A stretch of DNA of 6,898 nucleotides from the NCBI GenBank assembly GCA_937873285.1, contig CALMNV010000081.1, forward strand, positions 1 to 6,898, written 5' to 3'. The notes under the pieces were generated by a model. The model was not told where the DNA came from and made no database searches. It worked only from the letters and a program-made list of their open reading frames with translations. Shown piece by piece: positions 1 to 5,724 of this stretch (within the stretch, counting starts at the first letter, position 1; the number at the start of each line of letters is the position of its first letter). The position numbers and the translations under genes were made by a program. This DNA is from an uncultured Intrasporangium sp. Lineage in GTDB: Bacteria > Actinomycetota > Actinomycetes > Actinomycetales > Dermatophilaceae.

Positions 1-415
1 CCCCGGCATCGCGGCACACGACTCGCAGCTCGTCGGCGAAGCCGTGCGGGTGCAGCACGGCCGGTGCGTAGCCGTCGTCGACACCGTGCCGGCTGAGCGC
101 GACAGCCCCTGCCCCTGTGGCGGCGAGGCGCCGGAAGGCACGTGGCGACGGCATGTCCACCTCGAAACGGAAGAAGGGGTGGCAGCTCGCAGCCGGCAGC
201 CTGTCCACCGCCCCGGTGGTGAAGAGCCACGTCTGCGGGTCCATCAGCACCAGGGCCCCGCCGTCGGCACCGATCTGCGGCAGCAGGGCGTGCAGCACCG
301 ACTGCGCCGTCCCGGCCGGGGTGACAGCAGCCGGCTCGGCCGCCGCTGCGGTGACCGCGCGCAGCGCCGCGGACATCCGCATCGGGAGGCCAACGCCGGT
401 CCGATGCCCTGCCAT
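1..415 (-). CDS. LuxR-family regulator with GAF-like N-terminal domain (5' part, 3' end outside window)
   Basis: The minus strand is open from an ATG at 415 to the window edge, giving the first 138 residues of a longer protein; stop and C-terminus lie off the left side. Seen: a helical start (residues 12-45), then alternating hydrophobic strands (GGALVLMDP at 52-60, QTWLFTTGAV at 61-70) and, at 119-136, AVLHPHGFADELRVVCRD. This order resembles the GAF-like sensor half of actinobacterial LuxR-type regulators, which carry a C-terminal helix-turn-helix; that half cannot be seen here. The start at 415 is favoured over in-frame ATGs at 382 and 376 because TACCGT lies exactly six bases upstream. 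The gene is divergent from a cupin gene and shares an intergenic region with an 18-bp palindrome. Expected role: ligand-responsive transcription control of that neighbour and of itself. A GAF-type sensor of another regulator class is possible. Confidence 0.7.
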   Translation of the reverse strand, partial: MAGHRTGVGLPMRMSAALRAVTAAAAEPAAVTPAGTAQSVLHALLPQIGADGGALVLMDPQTWLFTTGAVDRLPAASCHPFFRFEVDMPSPRAFRRLAATGAGAVALSRHGVDDGYAPAVLHPHGFADELRVVCRDAG

Positions 416-421
416 GGGCCG

Positions 422-427
422 ACGGTA
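422..427 (-). promoter_or_regulatory. -10 element TACCGT of the LuxR-type gene
   Basis: On the minus strand TACCGT is followed by six bases (CGGCCC) and then the ATG at 415. This fits the actinobacterial TANNNT -10 consensus and puts the predicted transcription start at the A of the ATG, so a leaderless mRNA. No clear -35 is visible; where one would lie, the 435-452 palindrome is found instead. Confidence 0.5.
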
Positions 428-434
428 CGACGAG

Positions 435-452
435 ATCCCCGAATTCGGGGAT
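435..452. promoter_or_regulatory. Perfect 18-bp palindrome, probable operator of the divergent regulator/cupin pair
   Basis: ATCCCCGAATTCGGGGAT reads identically on both strands. Its size and dyad symmetry suit a LuxR-type dimer. The centre (443.5) lies about 28 bp upstream of the regulator's ATG and about 44 bp upstream of the cupin ATG at 488. If both mRNAs are leaderless, the site overlaps the regulator's -35/spacer region (autorepression likely) and sits near the roughly -42 position where LuxR-type activators bind upstream of the genes they activate. The symmetry is seen directly; the protein that binds it is inferred. Confidence 0.7.
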
Positions 453-474
453 GGTTCCCGGGCACCGAGCCGGA

Positions 475-480
475 CATGCT
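475..480 (+). promoter_or_regulatory. Weak -10-like element CATGCT of the cupin gene
   Basis: CATGCT differs from the TANNNT consensus at its first base and is followed by seven bases before the ATG at 488. A defective -10 with no -35 would suit a promoter that needs an activator at the upstream palindrome. The match is weak, and it overlaps an alternative in-frame ATG at 476. Confidence 0.25.
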
Positions 481-487
481 GTGGCGC

Positions 488-1006
488 ATGACCGACCTGG
501 CCCTCTCTGGCGCCGCCCACGTGGACGCGTCCACCCTTCCCGTGCTCAACCACCTCGACATGCTCTGCCGGGTGGTCCTGGCGAGTGACGCGACCGGCGG
601 CGCCTTCTCCCTCGTCGAGGAGCGCGCCCGCCTCGGGTGCATGACCCCCCGCCACGTGCACGCACGGGAGGCCGAGACCTTCGTCGTGCTGAGCGGCGCG
701 CTCGAGGGCTGGTCCGAGGGGTCCACCCAGCTGGTCGAGGCCGGTCAGCTCCTGCACCTTCCCGCCGGCCGCGAGCACGCCTTCCGGATCGCCTCGGCGA
801 CCGCTCACTTCTACACGCTGATCACACCGGGCGGCTTCGAGGCGTTCTTTGCGGCAACCGGTCGCGTCGTGGCGGAGCCGTTCGACGGCGAGCTGCCCCT
901 GCCCGGGCCGGTGCCCCCGGAGGTCGCCGCCGCGCTCCAGCAGGCGCTGACGCCACTGGGCTGCACCATCGTCGGACCGCCGCCCTTCTCGCCGGCGATG
1001 GGGTGA
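488..1006 (+). CDS. Small single-domain cupin protein
   Basis: The 172-residue product has both cupin motifs. Motif 1, G(X)5HXH(X)4E(X)6G, is complete at residues 50-70 with H56, H58 and E63. Motif 2, G(X)5PXG(X)2H, is at 86-97 with G86, P92, G94 and H97. The three histidines and the glutamate are the usual metal ligands, so a divalent-metal site in a beta-barrel is likely. No signal peptide or membrane segment is seen, so it should be cytosolic. Single-domain cupins include dioxygenases, isomerases and ligand-binding proteins, and the substrate cannot be told. The frame is open well upstream, but recognisable protein begins at the ATG at 488; an in-frame ATG at 476 would add four residues. 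Neither start has a convincing Shine-Dalgarno sequence. It is divergent from a LuxR-type gene, its likely regulator, and convergent with pyrE across only 33 bp, where I see no hairpin with a U-tract. Confidence 0.9.
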   Translation: MTDLALSGAAHVDASTLPVLNHLDMLCRVVLASDATGGAFSLVEERARLGCMTPRHVHAREAETFVVLSGALEGWSEGSTQLVEAGQLLHLPAGREHAFRIASATAHFYTLITPGGFEAFFAATGRVVAEPFDGELPLPGPVPPEVAAALQQALTPLGCTIVGPPPFSPAMG

Positions 1007-1039
1007 CCGGCGAGGTCGGCGGCCCCCGCTCCCGGCCGG

Positions 1040-1606
1040 CTACCGCAGGCCGAGGTCGGCCAGGGAGTACACGTGGCGGTACTCCACCCCCTCCGCCCGG
1101 ATGACGTCGGCCGCACCGGTCGCCCGGTCGGCGATGGTGGCGACCGCCAGCACCTGCGCCCCGGCCTCCCGGGCCGCCCGCACGGCCTCCAGCGGCGAGG
1201 CCCCCGTCGTCGTCGTGTCCTCGACGACGAGCACCGGCCGCCCTGCGACGGAGGGGCCCTCAATGCGCTGCTGCAGGCCGTGCGCCTTGCCGGCCTTGCG
1301 GACGACGAAGGCGTCGAGCCGCTCCCCCCGCGCCGCGGCGGCGTGCAGCATCGCCGTGGCCACGGGGTCCGCCCCGAGCGTGAGGCCACCGACGGCGGCA
1401 TACGGCAGGTCTGCGGTGAGCTCGCGCATCACCACACCGACCAGCGGCGCGGCCTGCCCGTCGAGGGTGACCCGGCGCAGGTCGACGTAGTAGTCCGCCT
1501 CGAGCCCGGACGAGAGCGTCACCCGGCCCCGGACGATGGCCCGCTCCCGGATGATCTCGAGCAGGCGGGCACGGGCGGTGGCGACGTCGGGCGCGGTCTG
1601 GGTCAC
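1040..1606 (-). CDS. pyrE: Orotate phosphoribosyltransferase (pyrimidine biosynthesis)
   Basis: The 188-residue enzyme joins orotate and PRPP to give OMP and pyrophosphate, the fifth step of UMP synthesis in the cytoplasm. Diagnostic segments are all present: LSSGLEADYYVDLRRVTLDG (31-50), GGLTLGADPVA (73-83), the flexible catalytic loop KAGKAHG (104-110, with K104, K107 and H109), and the PRPP-binding motif VLVVEDTTTTGAS (125-137). Length is normal for actinobacterial PyrE. The GTG at 1606 is chosen because family-like sequence begins just after it and TACGAT stands exactly six bases upstream. The frame stays open to 1756, but those extra residues are Arg/Pro-rich, unlike the family. It lies 46 bp after a dehydrogenase gene on the same strand, so read-through is possible, yet it seems to have its own promoter. 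A leaderless mRNA would leave no room for a PyrR-type leader attenuator. Confidence 0.97.
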   Translation of the reverse strand: MTQTAPDVATARARLLEIIRERAIVRGRVTLSSGLEADYYVDLRRVTLDGQAAPLVGVVMRELTADLPYAAVGGLTLGADPVATAMLHAAAARGERLDAFVVRKAGKAHGLQQRIEGPSVAGRPVLVVEDTTTTGASPLEAVRAAREAGAQVLAVATIADRATGAADVIRAEGVEYRHVYSLADLGLR

Positions 1607-1612
1607 GCCGTG

Positions 1613-1618
1613 ATCGTA
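1613..1618 (-). promoter_or_regulatory. -10 element TACGAT of pyrE, leaderless arrangement
   Basis: On the minus strand TACGAT is followed by CACGGC and then GTG at 1606. The hexamer is a very good TANNNT match and predicts transcription starting at the G of the start codon. The -35 position has no recognisable consensus. The element lies in the 46-bp gap after the dehydrogenase stop codon, so pyrE need not depend on the upstream gene. Confidence 0.6.
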
Positions 1619-1652
1619 TGCCGCCCGCCTGGGCCGAGCGCGCCTGCGTCGG

Positions 1653-2426
1653 TCAGTCGCGGCCCGGCGTGGGCCCGGGCCGGCGCAGACCACCGGAGCG
1701 CACGAGCGAGCGGGGCACCACCCGGAGCAGCCCGACCATGGCCCGGTACTGACCACCGGGCACCGACAGCACGCGACCTGCGGCCACGTCCGAGAGGGCC
1801 TCGGAGACGAGCTCCGGCGTGTCGAGCCACAGGAAGCCCGGGCCGGGCCGGCTCAGCCCGGCGCGCTCGTGGAACTCGGTGCGGGTGAAGCCGGGGCAGA
1901 GCGCCGTCGCGGTCACGCCGGTGCCGGCCAGCTCGGCGGCCAGGCTCTCCGTGAAGACGGTGACCCATGACTTCGCGGCCGAGTACGTCCCCATCGCGAG
2001 GAAGCCGGCGACGGAGGAGACGTTGAGGACGGCCCCGTGGCCGCGGGCCGTCATGGCCGGCACCGCGGCGTGGGAGAGGACGAGCACCGCGCGGACGAGC
2101 ACGTCGAGCAGCCGCTCCTCGTCGGCCAGGCTGCTGGCGCCGAACCCCGACCGGAGCGCGAACCCCGCGTTGTTGACGAGCAGGTCGACGGGCCGCTCCG
2201 GGTCGGCCACCCGCTCCGCCACCACCTGCAACCGGTCCCGGTCGGACAGGTCGGCCGGGAGCACCTCGACGCTGACGGCATACCGGCTGCGCAGCTCGTC
2301 GGCCACCCCGTGCAGCCGCTCGATGTCCCGGGCGACAAGGACGACGTCGTGTCCGCGCGAGGCGAGCTGGTCGGCGAACTCATGGCCGATGCCGGCGGTC
2401 GCGCCGGTGATGAGGGCGGTAGCCAT
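1653..2426 (-). CDS. Classical short-chain dehydrogenase/reductase (SDR)
   Basis: This 257-residue protein is a full-length classical SDR, a cytosolic NAD(P)-dependent oxidoreductase acting on a carbonyl or hydroxyl group. Seen in order: cofactor motif TGATAGIG (7-14), a D after the third strand (D59, adenine contact), NNAG (85-88), the NVSSVAG strand with the catalytic serine (S137 or S138), the YSAAK active site (Y148, K152), and CPGFTRTEFHE (177-187) after the sixth strand. R33 after the second strand hints at NADP preference. The short spacing between the serine and Y148 and the text after YSAAK resemble the DltE-like SDRs common in actinobacteria. Substrate is unknown. The C-terminal 20 residues are Arg/Gly/Pro-rich. 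The start at 2426 has TAGGGT six bases upstream; GGGTGA there could alternatively act as a short Shine-Dalgarno. The downstream neighbour is pyrE; the upstream propeller gene is divergent. Confidence 0.95.
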   Translation of the reverse strand: MATALITGATAGIGHEFADQLASRGHDVVLVARDIERLHGVADELRSRYAVSVEVLPADLSDRDRLQVVAERVADPERPVDLLVNNAGFALRSGFGASSLADEERLLDVLVRAVLVLSHAAVPAMTARGHGAVLNVSSVAGFLAMGTYSAAKSWVTVFTESLAAELAGTGVTATALCPGFTRTEFHERAGLSRPGPGFLWLDTPELVSEALSDVAAGRVLSVPGGQYRAMVGLLRVVPRSLVRSGGLRRPGPTPGRD

Positions 2427-2432
2427 GGGCTC

Positions 2433-2438
2433 ACCCTA
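2433..2438 (-). promoter_or_regulatory. -10 element TAGGGT of the SDR gene
   Basis: TAGGGT-GAGCCC-ATG on the minus strand repeats the TANNNT-N6-start arrangement of the regulator and pyrE genes. TTGGAC at 2460-2465 resembles a -35 but leaves a 21-bp spacer, longer than usual. The same bases include GGGTGA, so a Shine-Dalgarno reading competes with the leaderless one. Confidence 0.4.
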
Positions 2439-2493
2439 GGTGCGGCTCGAGGCCAGCGCGTCCAATGTCCAGGCGCCGGCGGCGAGGCGGCGC

Positions 2494-2499
2494 TACCGT
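2494..2499 (+). promoter_or_regulatory. Possible -10 element TACCGT for the propeller gene pair
   Basis: TACCGT fits TANNNT and lies in the 137-bp divergent gap between the SDR gene (start 2426) and the propeller gene (start 2564). It would give a leader of about 58 bases before the ATG at 2564. Alternatively an in-frame GTG at 2504, four bases after the hexamer, could be a leaderless start. No -35 is visible. Apart from this and the SDR promoter I see nothing else in the gap. Confidence 0.3.
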
Positions 2500-2563
2500 G
2501 AGCGTGGGCGGACCGGTCCGGGCCGACCCAACCACGCGACTACGCGACCAGGCGGGTCGGCAG

Positions 2564-3808
2564 ATGCGCACATACCCGTATGCGTTCCACATCGCCCTCG
2601 ACGGCAACGGCCTCAACGGGCTCGAGGGCCGGGCCGGCGTGTGCGTGCTCCACTACGACCCCGTGACCGGCGACTGCGCCTACAAGGTGAGCTACTTCCC
2701 GGGCGCGTCGGGCGGGCACGCGCCCAGCGTCGACCCCGGACGAGGCGTCGGCTTCCTCGGCAACACGGGACAGCATCTGCTCTTCTACCACCTCGACACG
2801 CTGGAGGAGGCCGACCGGGTCTCGACGCTGCGCTTCGAGGTGCCCGACACGACGGTCAAGGGCAGCACGCACCTCGTCTGGCTGGACGAGACCCGGTTCG
2901 TCACCTCGATCGGCGAGCACCTGTGGCAGTTCGACGTCAACCGTCTGAGCAAGGCGGAGCAGATCGCGCCGCACCGCCTGAAGGTGCCGCACGCGATGAA
3001 GCGCACCGCCTCGGGCCGCTTCATCGTCTACGGCGGCATGGACCACCCGGCCCACGGTGAGGCCCGGGAGGTGGGCGTCCTCGACACCGTCACCGGGCAG
3101 GTGCGCCGGGTGGAGCTGCCGACGACGTGCTGGCACCTCGTGTGCCACCCGGTCCTCGACGTCTTCTATGCCATCTCCTTCCGGGTGCACCCGGCGGACC
3201 GGACGGACTGGGGCCGCTGGGGGATGGCGTGGCTGCGGCAGTACGCCTTCGAGGTCGACGCCGAGTCCGGAGTCGTGCTGCGCCACTGGGCGGCCGACCG
3301 CAACCTGCCGGTCCACATCAACTCGGACGTGACGATCTCGGACTCCGAGCTCATCTTCTGCACCGGCGGCAGCCACACCGTCGTCCTCGTCGACCTGCAG
3401 ACCCTCGGCCGGCACCGCCTCGTCGACGAGCACCCGGGCGCCGTGGAGGGCCTCGCCTTCGGCCGGCAGGCGATGACGACGGTCGCCGAGAGCTTCCTGC
3501 GCGGCAACATCTTCAGCAACGCCCACCTGTATGCCGAGTCGCTCAGGGTGAGCCGGGGGGCCCTGCTCGACGGCATCTACGCCTGTCAGCTCTCGGCCGA
3601 CCAGACGCTGCTCTTCACCGCGAACCGCGGGCAGAACCACATCACCGTCTACGACTACCCGTCGCTCACCCTCCGGGACCGCTTCGTGCTGCCCGAGGCC
3701 CAGCAGCTCGACGGGGCGGCAGGCTCGTGGGCCGATCCTCGGCTGGGCTTCCACCACTCCTATCTGGTCAGCCCGGCCACAGCAGGAGGCGGGCCCCGCG
3801 ATGGCTGA
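2564..3808 (+). CDS. Cytosolic beta-propeller-like protein of unknown function with recurring histidines
   Basis: I do not recognise a named family. The 414-residue product consists of repeating units of about 40-60 residues, each a run of beta strands with a turn such as SVDPGRG, RTASGR, TISDSE or LSADQ followed by a strand and a segment like VLDTVTGQ or VYDYPSL. The last unit, GIYACQLSADQTLLFTANRG (337-356), is close to YVTN/TolB-type propeller blades. Most units begin with a histidine: H52, H103, H143, H191/H195, H251 and H397/H398. In propellers that strand faces the central channel, so a metal or anion site is conceivable. There is no signal peptide, so the protein is probably cytosolic, unlike many propellers. 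The ATG at 2564 is chosen because propeller-like sequence starts there; the frame is open from 2465, with other in-frame starts (GTG 2498, GTG 2504). Its stop overlaps the next gene by 8 bp, implying joint expression. A lactonase-like or lyase-like enzyme is possible. Confidence 0.88.
   Translation: MRTYPYAFHIALDGNGLNGLEGRAGVCVLHYDPVTGDCAYKVSYFPGASGGHAPSVDPGRGVGFLGNTGQHLLFYHLDTLEEADRVSTLRFEVPDTTVKGSTHLVWLDETRFVTSIGEHLWQFDVNRLSKAEQIAPHRLKVPHAMKRTASGRFIVYGGMDHPAHGEAREVGVLDTVTGQVRRVELPTTCWHLVCHPVLDVFYAISFRVHPADRTDWGRWGMAWLRQYAFEVDAESGVVLRHWAADRNLPVHINSDVTISDSELIFCTGGSHTVVLVDLQTLGRHRLVDEHPGAVEGLAFGRQAMTTVAESFLRGNIFSNAHLYAESLRVSRGALLDGIYACQLSADQTLLFTANRGQNHITVYDYPSLTLRDRFVLPEAQQLDGAAGSWADPRLGFHHSYLVSPATAGGGPRDG
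3784..3789 (+). promoter_or_regulatory. Shine-Dalgarno AGGAGG for the phasin-like/Ig-like gene
   Basis: A full AGGAGG lies inside the 3' end of the propeller gene, 11 bases before the ATG at 3801. It supports that start and translation from a shared mRNA. It is the only strong Shine-Dalgarno sequence I see in front of a gene in this window. Confidence 0.75.
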
Positions 3809-4619
3809 CAGCTCGACGGGGCCCGACCCGCTCGAGCCCCTCGCATCGCTCGACCCGCTCGAACGGCTCGGGCGGCTGGGGCGCGAGGCCGTGCACACGC
3901 AGCTGCGGCTGGCGAGGCGCTCGTTCGGCGCCGCCCGAGCCGTCACCCAGGGCGCGGCGCCCGGCCGGGCGGCTCGGGGCTATCTCGAGGCCCTCGGCCG
4001 GGAGAGCACTCGCTACTGGCGCGAGCTGGGGACCCTGGGGCTGTCGTATGCCGCGGACGTGCTCGAGCTGAGCGCCCGCACCGCCTCCCGGGTCCTCGAC
4101 GACACGACGCCGGAGCCGGCGCCCGGTCCGGTGCCCGGTCCAGCGCCGGGCTCGACGCCCGACCCGGCGCCGGGCTCGACGCCCGACCCGACGCTCGACG
4201 CTCGACCGGACCCGACGCTGCCCCGAGCGCCCCAGCCGGCGGTCGCGCAGCGACGGGCCTCGCCCGGCGAACGGGACCCGGCCGCCGCCGGGCCCGCGCG
4301 GCGGTTGCCGGTCGCCCTGCGCGGATCGGCGGGGCACTCGGCTGCCGGCACGGTGACGGTCGTCAACCGGCACACCCGGGCGCGGCGCATCGAGGTGACC
4401 GCAGGCGAGCTGCGCACCGTCACCGGCGCTCCAGCCCCGGTGACGCTCGCCGTGACGCCCGCCCGGGTCACCCTCGCACCCAAGGGCGACCACGAGGTCA
4501 CCCTGGCCGTCGAGCTGCGCGCCGGCTCGGTGTCCGCCGGGGAGCGCTTCACCGGGACGGTCCGAGTCAGCGGGGGTGACGAGGCGACGGTGGACGTGAC
4601 CGTGGAGGTCGAGGACTGA
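3801..4619 (+). CDS. Two-part protein: phasin-like helical N-terminus, Pro-rich linker, Ig-like C-terminal domain
   Basis: The 272-residue product is of unknown function. Residues 18-100 are predicted amphipathic helices, including YLEALGRESTRYWRELGTLG (61-80) and SYAADVLELSARTASRVLDD (82-101); length, Ala/Leu content and the YWRE...YAADVL pattern resemble phasins, proteins that coat polyhydroxyalkanoate granules. Residues 102-168 are a disordered Pro/Gly/Asp linker with an eight-residue repeat. Residues 169-272 alternate short beta strands (GTVTVVNRHTRARRIEVT, PVTLAVTPARVTL, HEVTLAVEL, FTGTVRVSG, TVDVTVEVE), like Ig-fold domains of the NEW3/alpha-sandwich kind. No signal peptide or membrane helix is seen. 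The start is set by AGGAGG 11 bases upstream; the ATG overlaps the propeller stop by 8 bp, so the two proteins are probably made together and may act together. The last 53 bp are antisense to the end of the neighbouring reductase gene. The phasin link rests on pattern only; another coiled scaffold is possible. Confidence 0.85.
   Translation: MADSSTGPDPLEPLASLDPLERLGRLGREAVHTQLRLARRSFGAARAVTQGAAPGRAARGYLEALGRESTRYWRELGTLGLSYAADVLELSARTASRVLDDTTPEPAPGPVPGPAPGSTPDPAPGSTPDPTLDARPDPTLPRAPQPAVAQRRASPGERDPAAAGPARRLPVALRGSAGHSAAGTVTVVNRHTRARRIEVTAGELRTVTGAPAPVTLAVTPARVTLAPKGDHEVTLAVELRAGSVSAGERFTGTVRVSGGDEATVDVTVEVED
4143..4190 (+). repeat. Perfect 24-bp tandem duplication in the linker
   Basis: Two identical 24-bp units (4143-4166 and 4167-4190) each encode APGSTPDP, residues 115-130 of the phasin-like/Ig-like protein. 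Partial versions flank them (PGPVPGP before, DPTLDARPDPTL after). The lack of any base difference suggests a recent slippage event; being a multiple of three, it lengthens the linker without breaking the frame. Confidence 0.9.
4567..4619. other. 53-bp convergent antisense overlap of two coding regions
   Basis: The plus-strand gene ends at 4619 and the minus-strand reductase gene ends at 4567, so the last 17 codons or so of each are read from opposite strands of the same DNA. On the plus strand this is the final strands of the Ig-like domain; on the minus strand it is a Pro/Arg-rich tail. No terminator hairpin is seen here, so transcripts would be expected to collide or pair at their 3' ends. 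Confidence 0.8.
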
Positions 4620-5724
4620 CCTGCGGTCCGCGCGGCCGGGCCCCGGGGCCGCCGCCGTCGTCAGCGAGCGGTCGAGGCACGAGCTCCCGGGCGGCGCGCA
4701 CCTCCGGTCGCACCCGCAGCCCCTCCCGCACCCACCGGGGCAGCTCGACGCCGGCGAGCAGCCACGCCAGGGACGCGGCGACCGCGTCACGGGCCGGCCG
4801 GGCCGCATATCCCAGCGCCTGCGCCCGGGCGCTGCAGTACCAGTAGTGCCGGCCCACGGTGAGCGCCTCCTCGCGGGTGACGAGCGGCGGCCGGCCGGAC
4901 ACCCGGCCCCAGCCCTCCGCCAGCGCTGCGGCGAGCGTCGCGGCCGGACGGGACACCTCGGCATACGGCCCGGGCAGGCCGGCGAGGTCGGCCACCAGCG
5001 TGTGCAGCAGCCGCCACGTCACGTCGGTGCCACCGAGCAGGTATCGCTGCCCGGCGGCGCCGCGCTCGAGGAGGAGCACGCAGCCGGCGCCGACGTCGCG
5101 GGCGTCGACGACGTTGCACCCACCGGGATAGGTGCTCCTCGTCGGGTCGAGCAGGTAGCGCAGGACGATGGCGTTGCTCGGCGCCAGGCTGGCGTAGGGC
5201 CCCCCGAGCACGACGGTCGGCAGGGCGAGGACGACGGGTATGCCGTGCCGCTCGCCGGCCGCGAGCGCCGCCTCCTCCTGGGCGACCTTGCTCGCGTAGT
5301 AGGCGGGGGACGGCTCGTCGCCGAGGACGTCCCGCTCGGTGCGGGCCTCGGGCCGGGCGCTCGACCCCCGGGTCACCGACGAGCTCGTCACGACCACCTG
5401 GCGGACCCCTGCCCGGGCGGCCGCGGACACGACGCGCCCGGTGCCCGCCACGTTGACGCGGCTCACCTCCTCGGCCCGGGCGGCGCCGAAGGCGTAGACC
5501 GCCGCGCAGTGGACGAGGCCCTCGACCCCGGCGAGGGCTCGACGCAGCGCTCGCTCATCGGCCACGTCGGCGGTGCGCACCGGGACCGGGGAGCCTGCGA
5601 CGCGGGGGGTTGGCGAGCGGCTGCCGGGCCGCGTCACCGCGAGGACCTCATGGCCGGCGGCGGCAGCCGCACGGAGCACCTGGGCGCCGAGCAGGCCGCT
5701 GGCCCCGGTGACGGCCACCTTCAT
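4567..5724 (-). CDS. Extended-SDR NAD(P)-dependent reductase/epimerase (DFR/HpnA/3-beta-HSD-like)
   Basis: A 385-residue extended short-chain dehydrogenase. Seen: the cofactor motif TGASGLLG (6-13), R32 after the second strand (suggesting NADP), D53 in TADV, VHCAAVYAFG (71-80), the active-site serines TSSS (113-116), and YYASK with Y142 and K146. LPTVVLGGPYASL (168-180), NVVDARDVGAG (204-214) and QRYLLGG (226-232) match the dihydroflavonol-4-reductase/HpnA/3-beta-hydroxysteroid dehydrogenase branch, so a hydroxy/keto or sugar substrate is likely but not defined. The catalytic domain seems to end near residue 325. Residues 356-385 form a low-complexity Gly/Pro/Arg tail, whose last part overlaps the opposite gene, and are probably disordered. 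The ATG at 5724 overlaps the upstream gene's TGA (ATGA), so the two are likely translationally coupled. Family-like sequence begins at the first residue, which supports this start. Confidence 0.93.
   Translation of the reverse strand: MKVAVTGASGLLGAQVLRAAAAAGHEVLAVTRPGSRSPTPRVAGSPVPVRTADVADERALRRALAGVEGLVHCAAVYAFGAARAEEVSRVNVAGTGRVVSAAARAGVRQVVVTSSSVTRGSSARPEARTERDVLGDEPSPAYYASKVAQEEAALAAGERHGIPVVLALPTVVLGGPYASLAPSNAIVLRYLLDPTRSTYPGGCNVVDARDVGAGCVLLLERGAAGQRYLLGGTDVTWRLLHTLVADLAGLPGPYAEVSRPAATLAAALAEGWGRVSGRPPLVTREEALTVGRHYWYCSARAQALGYAARPARDAVAASLAWLLAGVELPRWVREGLRVRPEVRAARELVPRPLADDGGGPGARPRGPQVSPRPPRSRPPSPRHPR

Noticed and set aside
44..487. Upstream extension of the cupin frame
   Set aside because: The added residues are Arg/Gly/Pro-rich and antisense to the LuxR-type gene. 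The cupin protein begins at the 488 (or 476) ATG.
991..1011. Hairpin gccgg/ccggc as a terminator for the cupin gene
   Set aside because: The stem is only five base pairs with an 11-base loop, it overlaps the stop codon, and no U-tract follows.
1607..1756. Upstream extension of the pyrE frame
   Set aside because: The extra residues are unlike PyrE and overlap the end of the SDR gene; a TANNNT-N6-GTG arrangement marks 1606 as the start.
2540..3946. Long open frame on the minus strand (468 codons) opposite the propeller gene
   Set aside because: The plus strand has clear propeller repeats, a tight overlap with the next gene and a good ribosome binding site. The minus reading is rich in Val/Glu/Arg/Gly without domain motifs, as expected antisense to GC-rich coding DNA.
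3768..4964. Long minus-strand open frame (398 codons) opposite the phasin-like/Ig-like gene
   Set aside because: It is dominated by Arg, Gly, Pro and Ala, shows no domain, and would overlap two better-supported genes completely.
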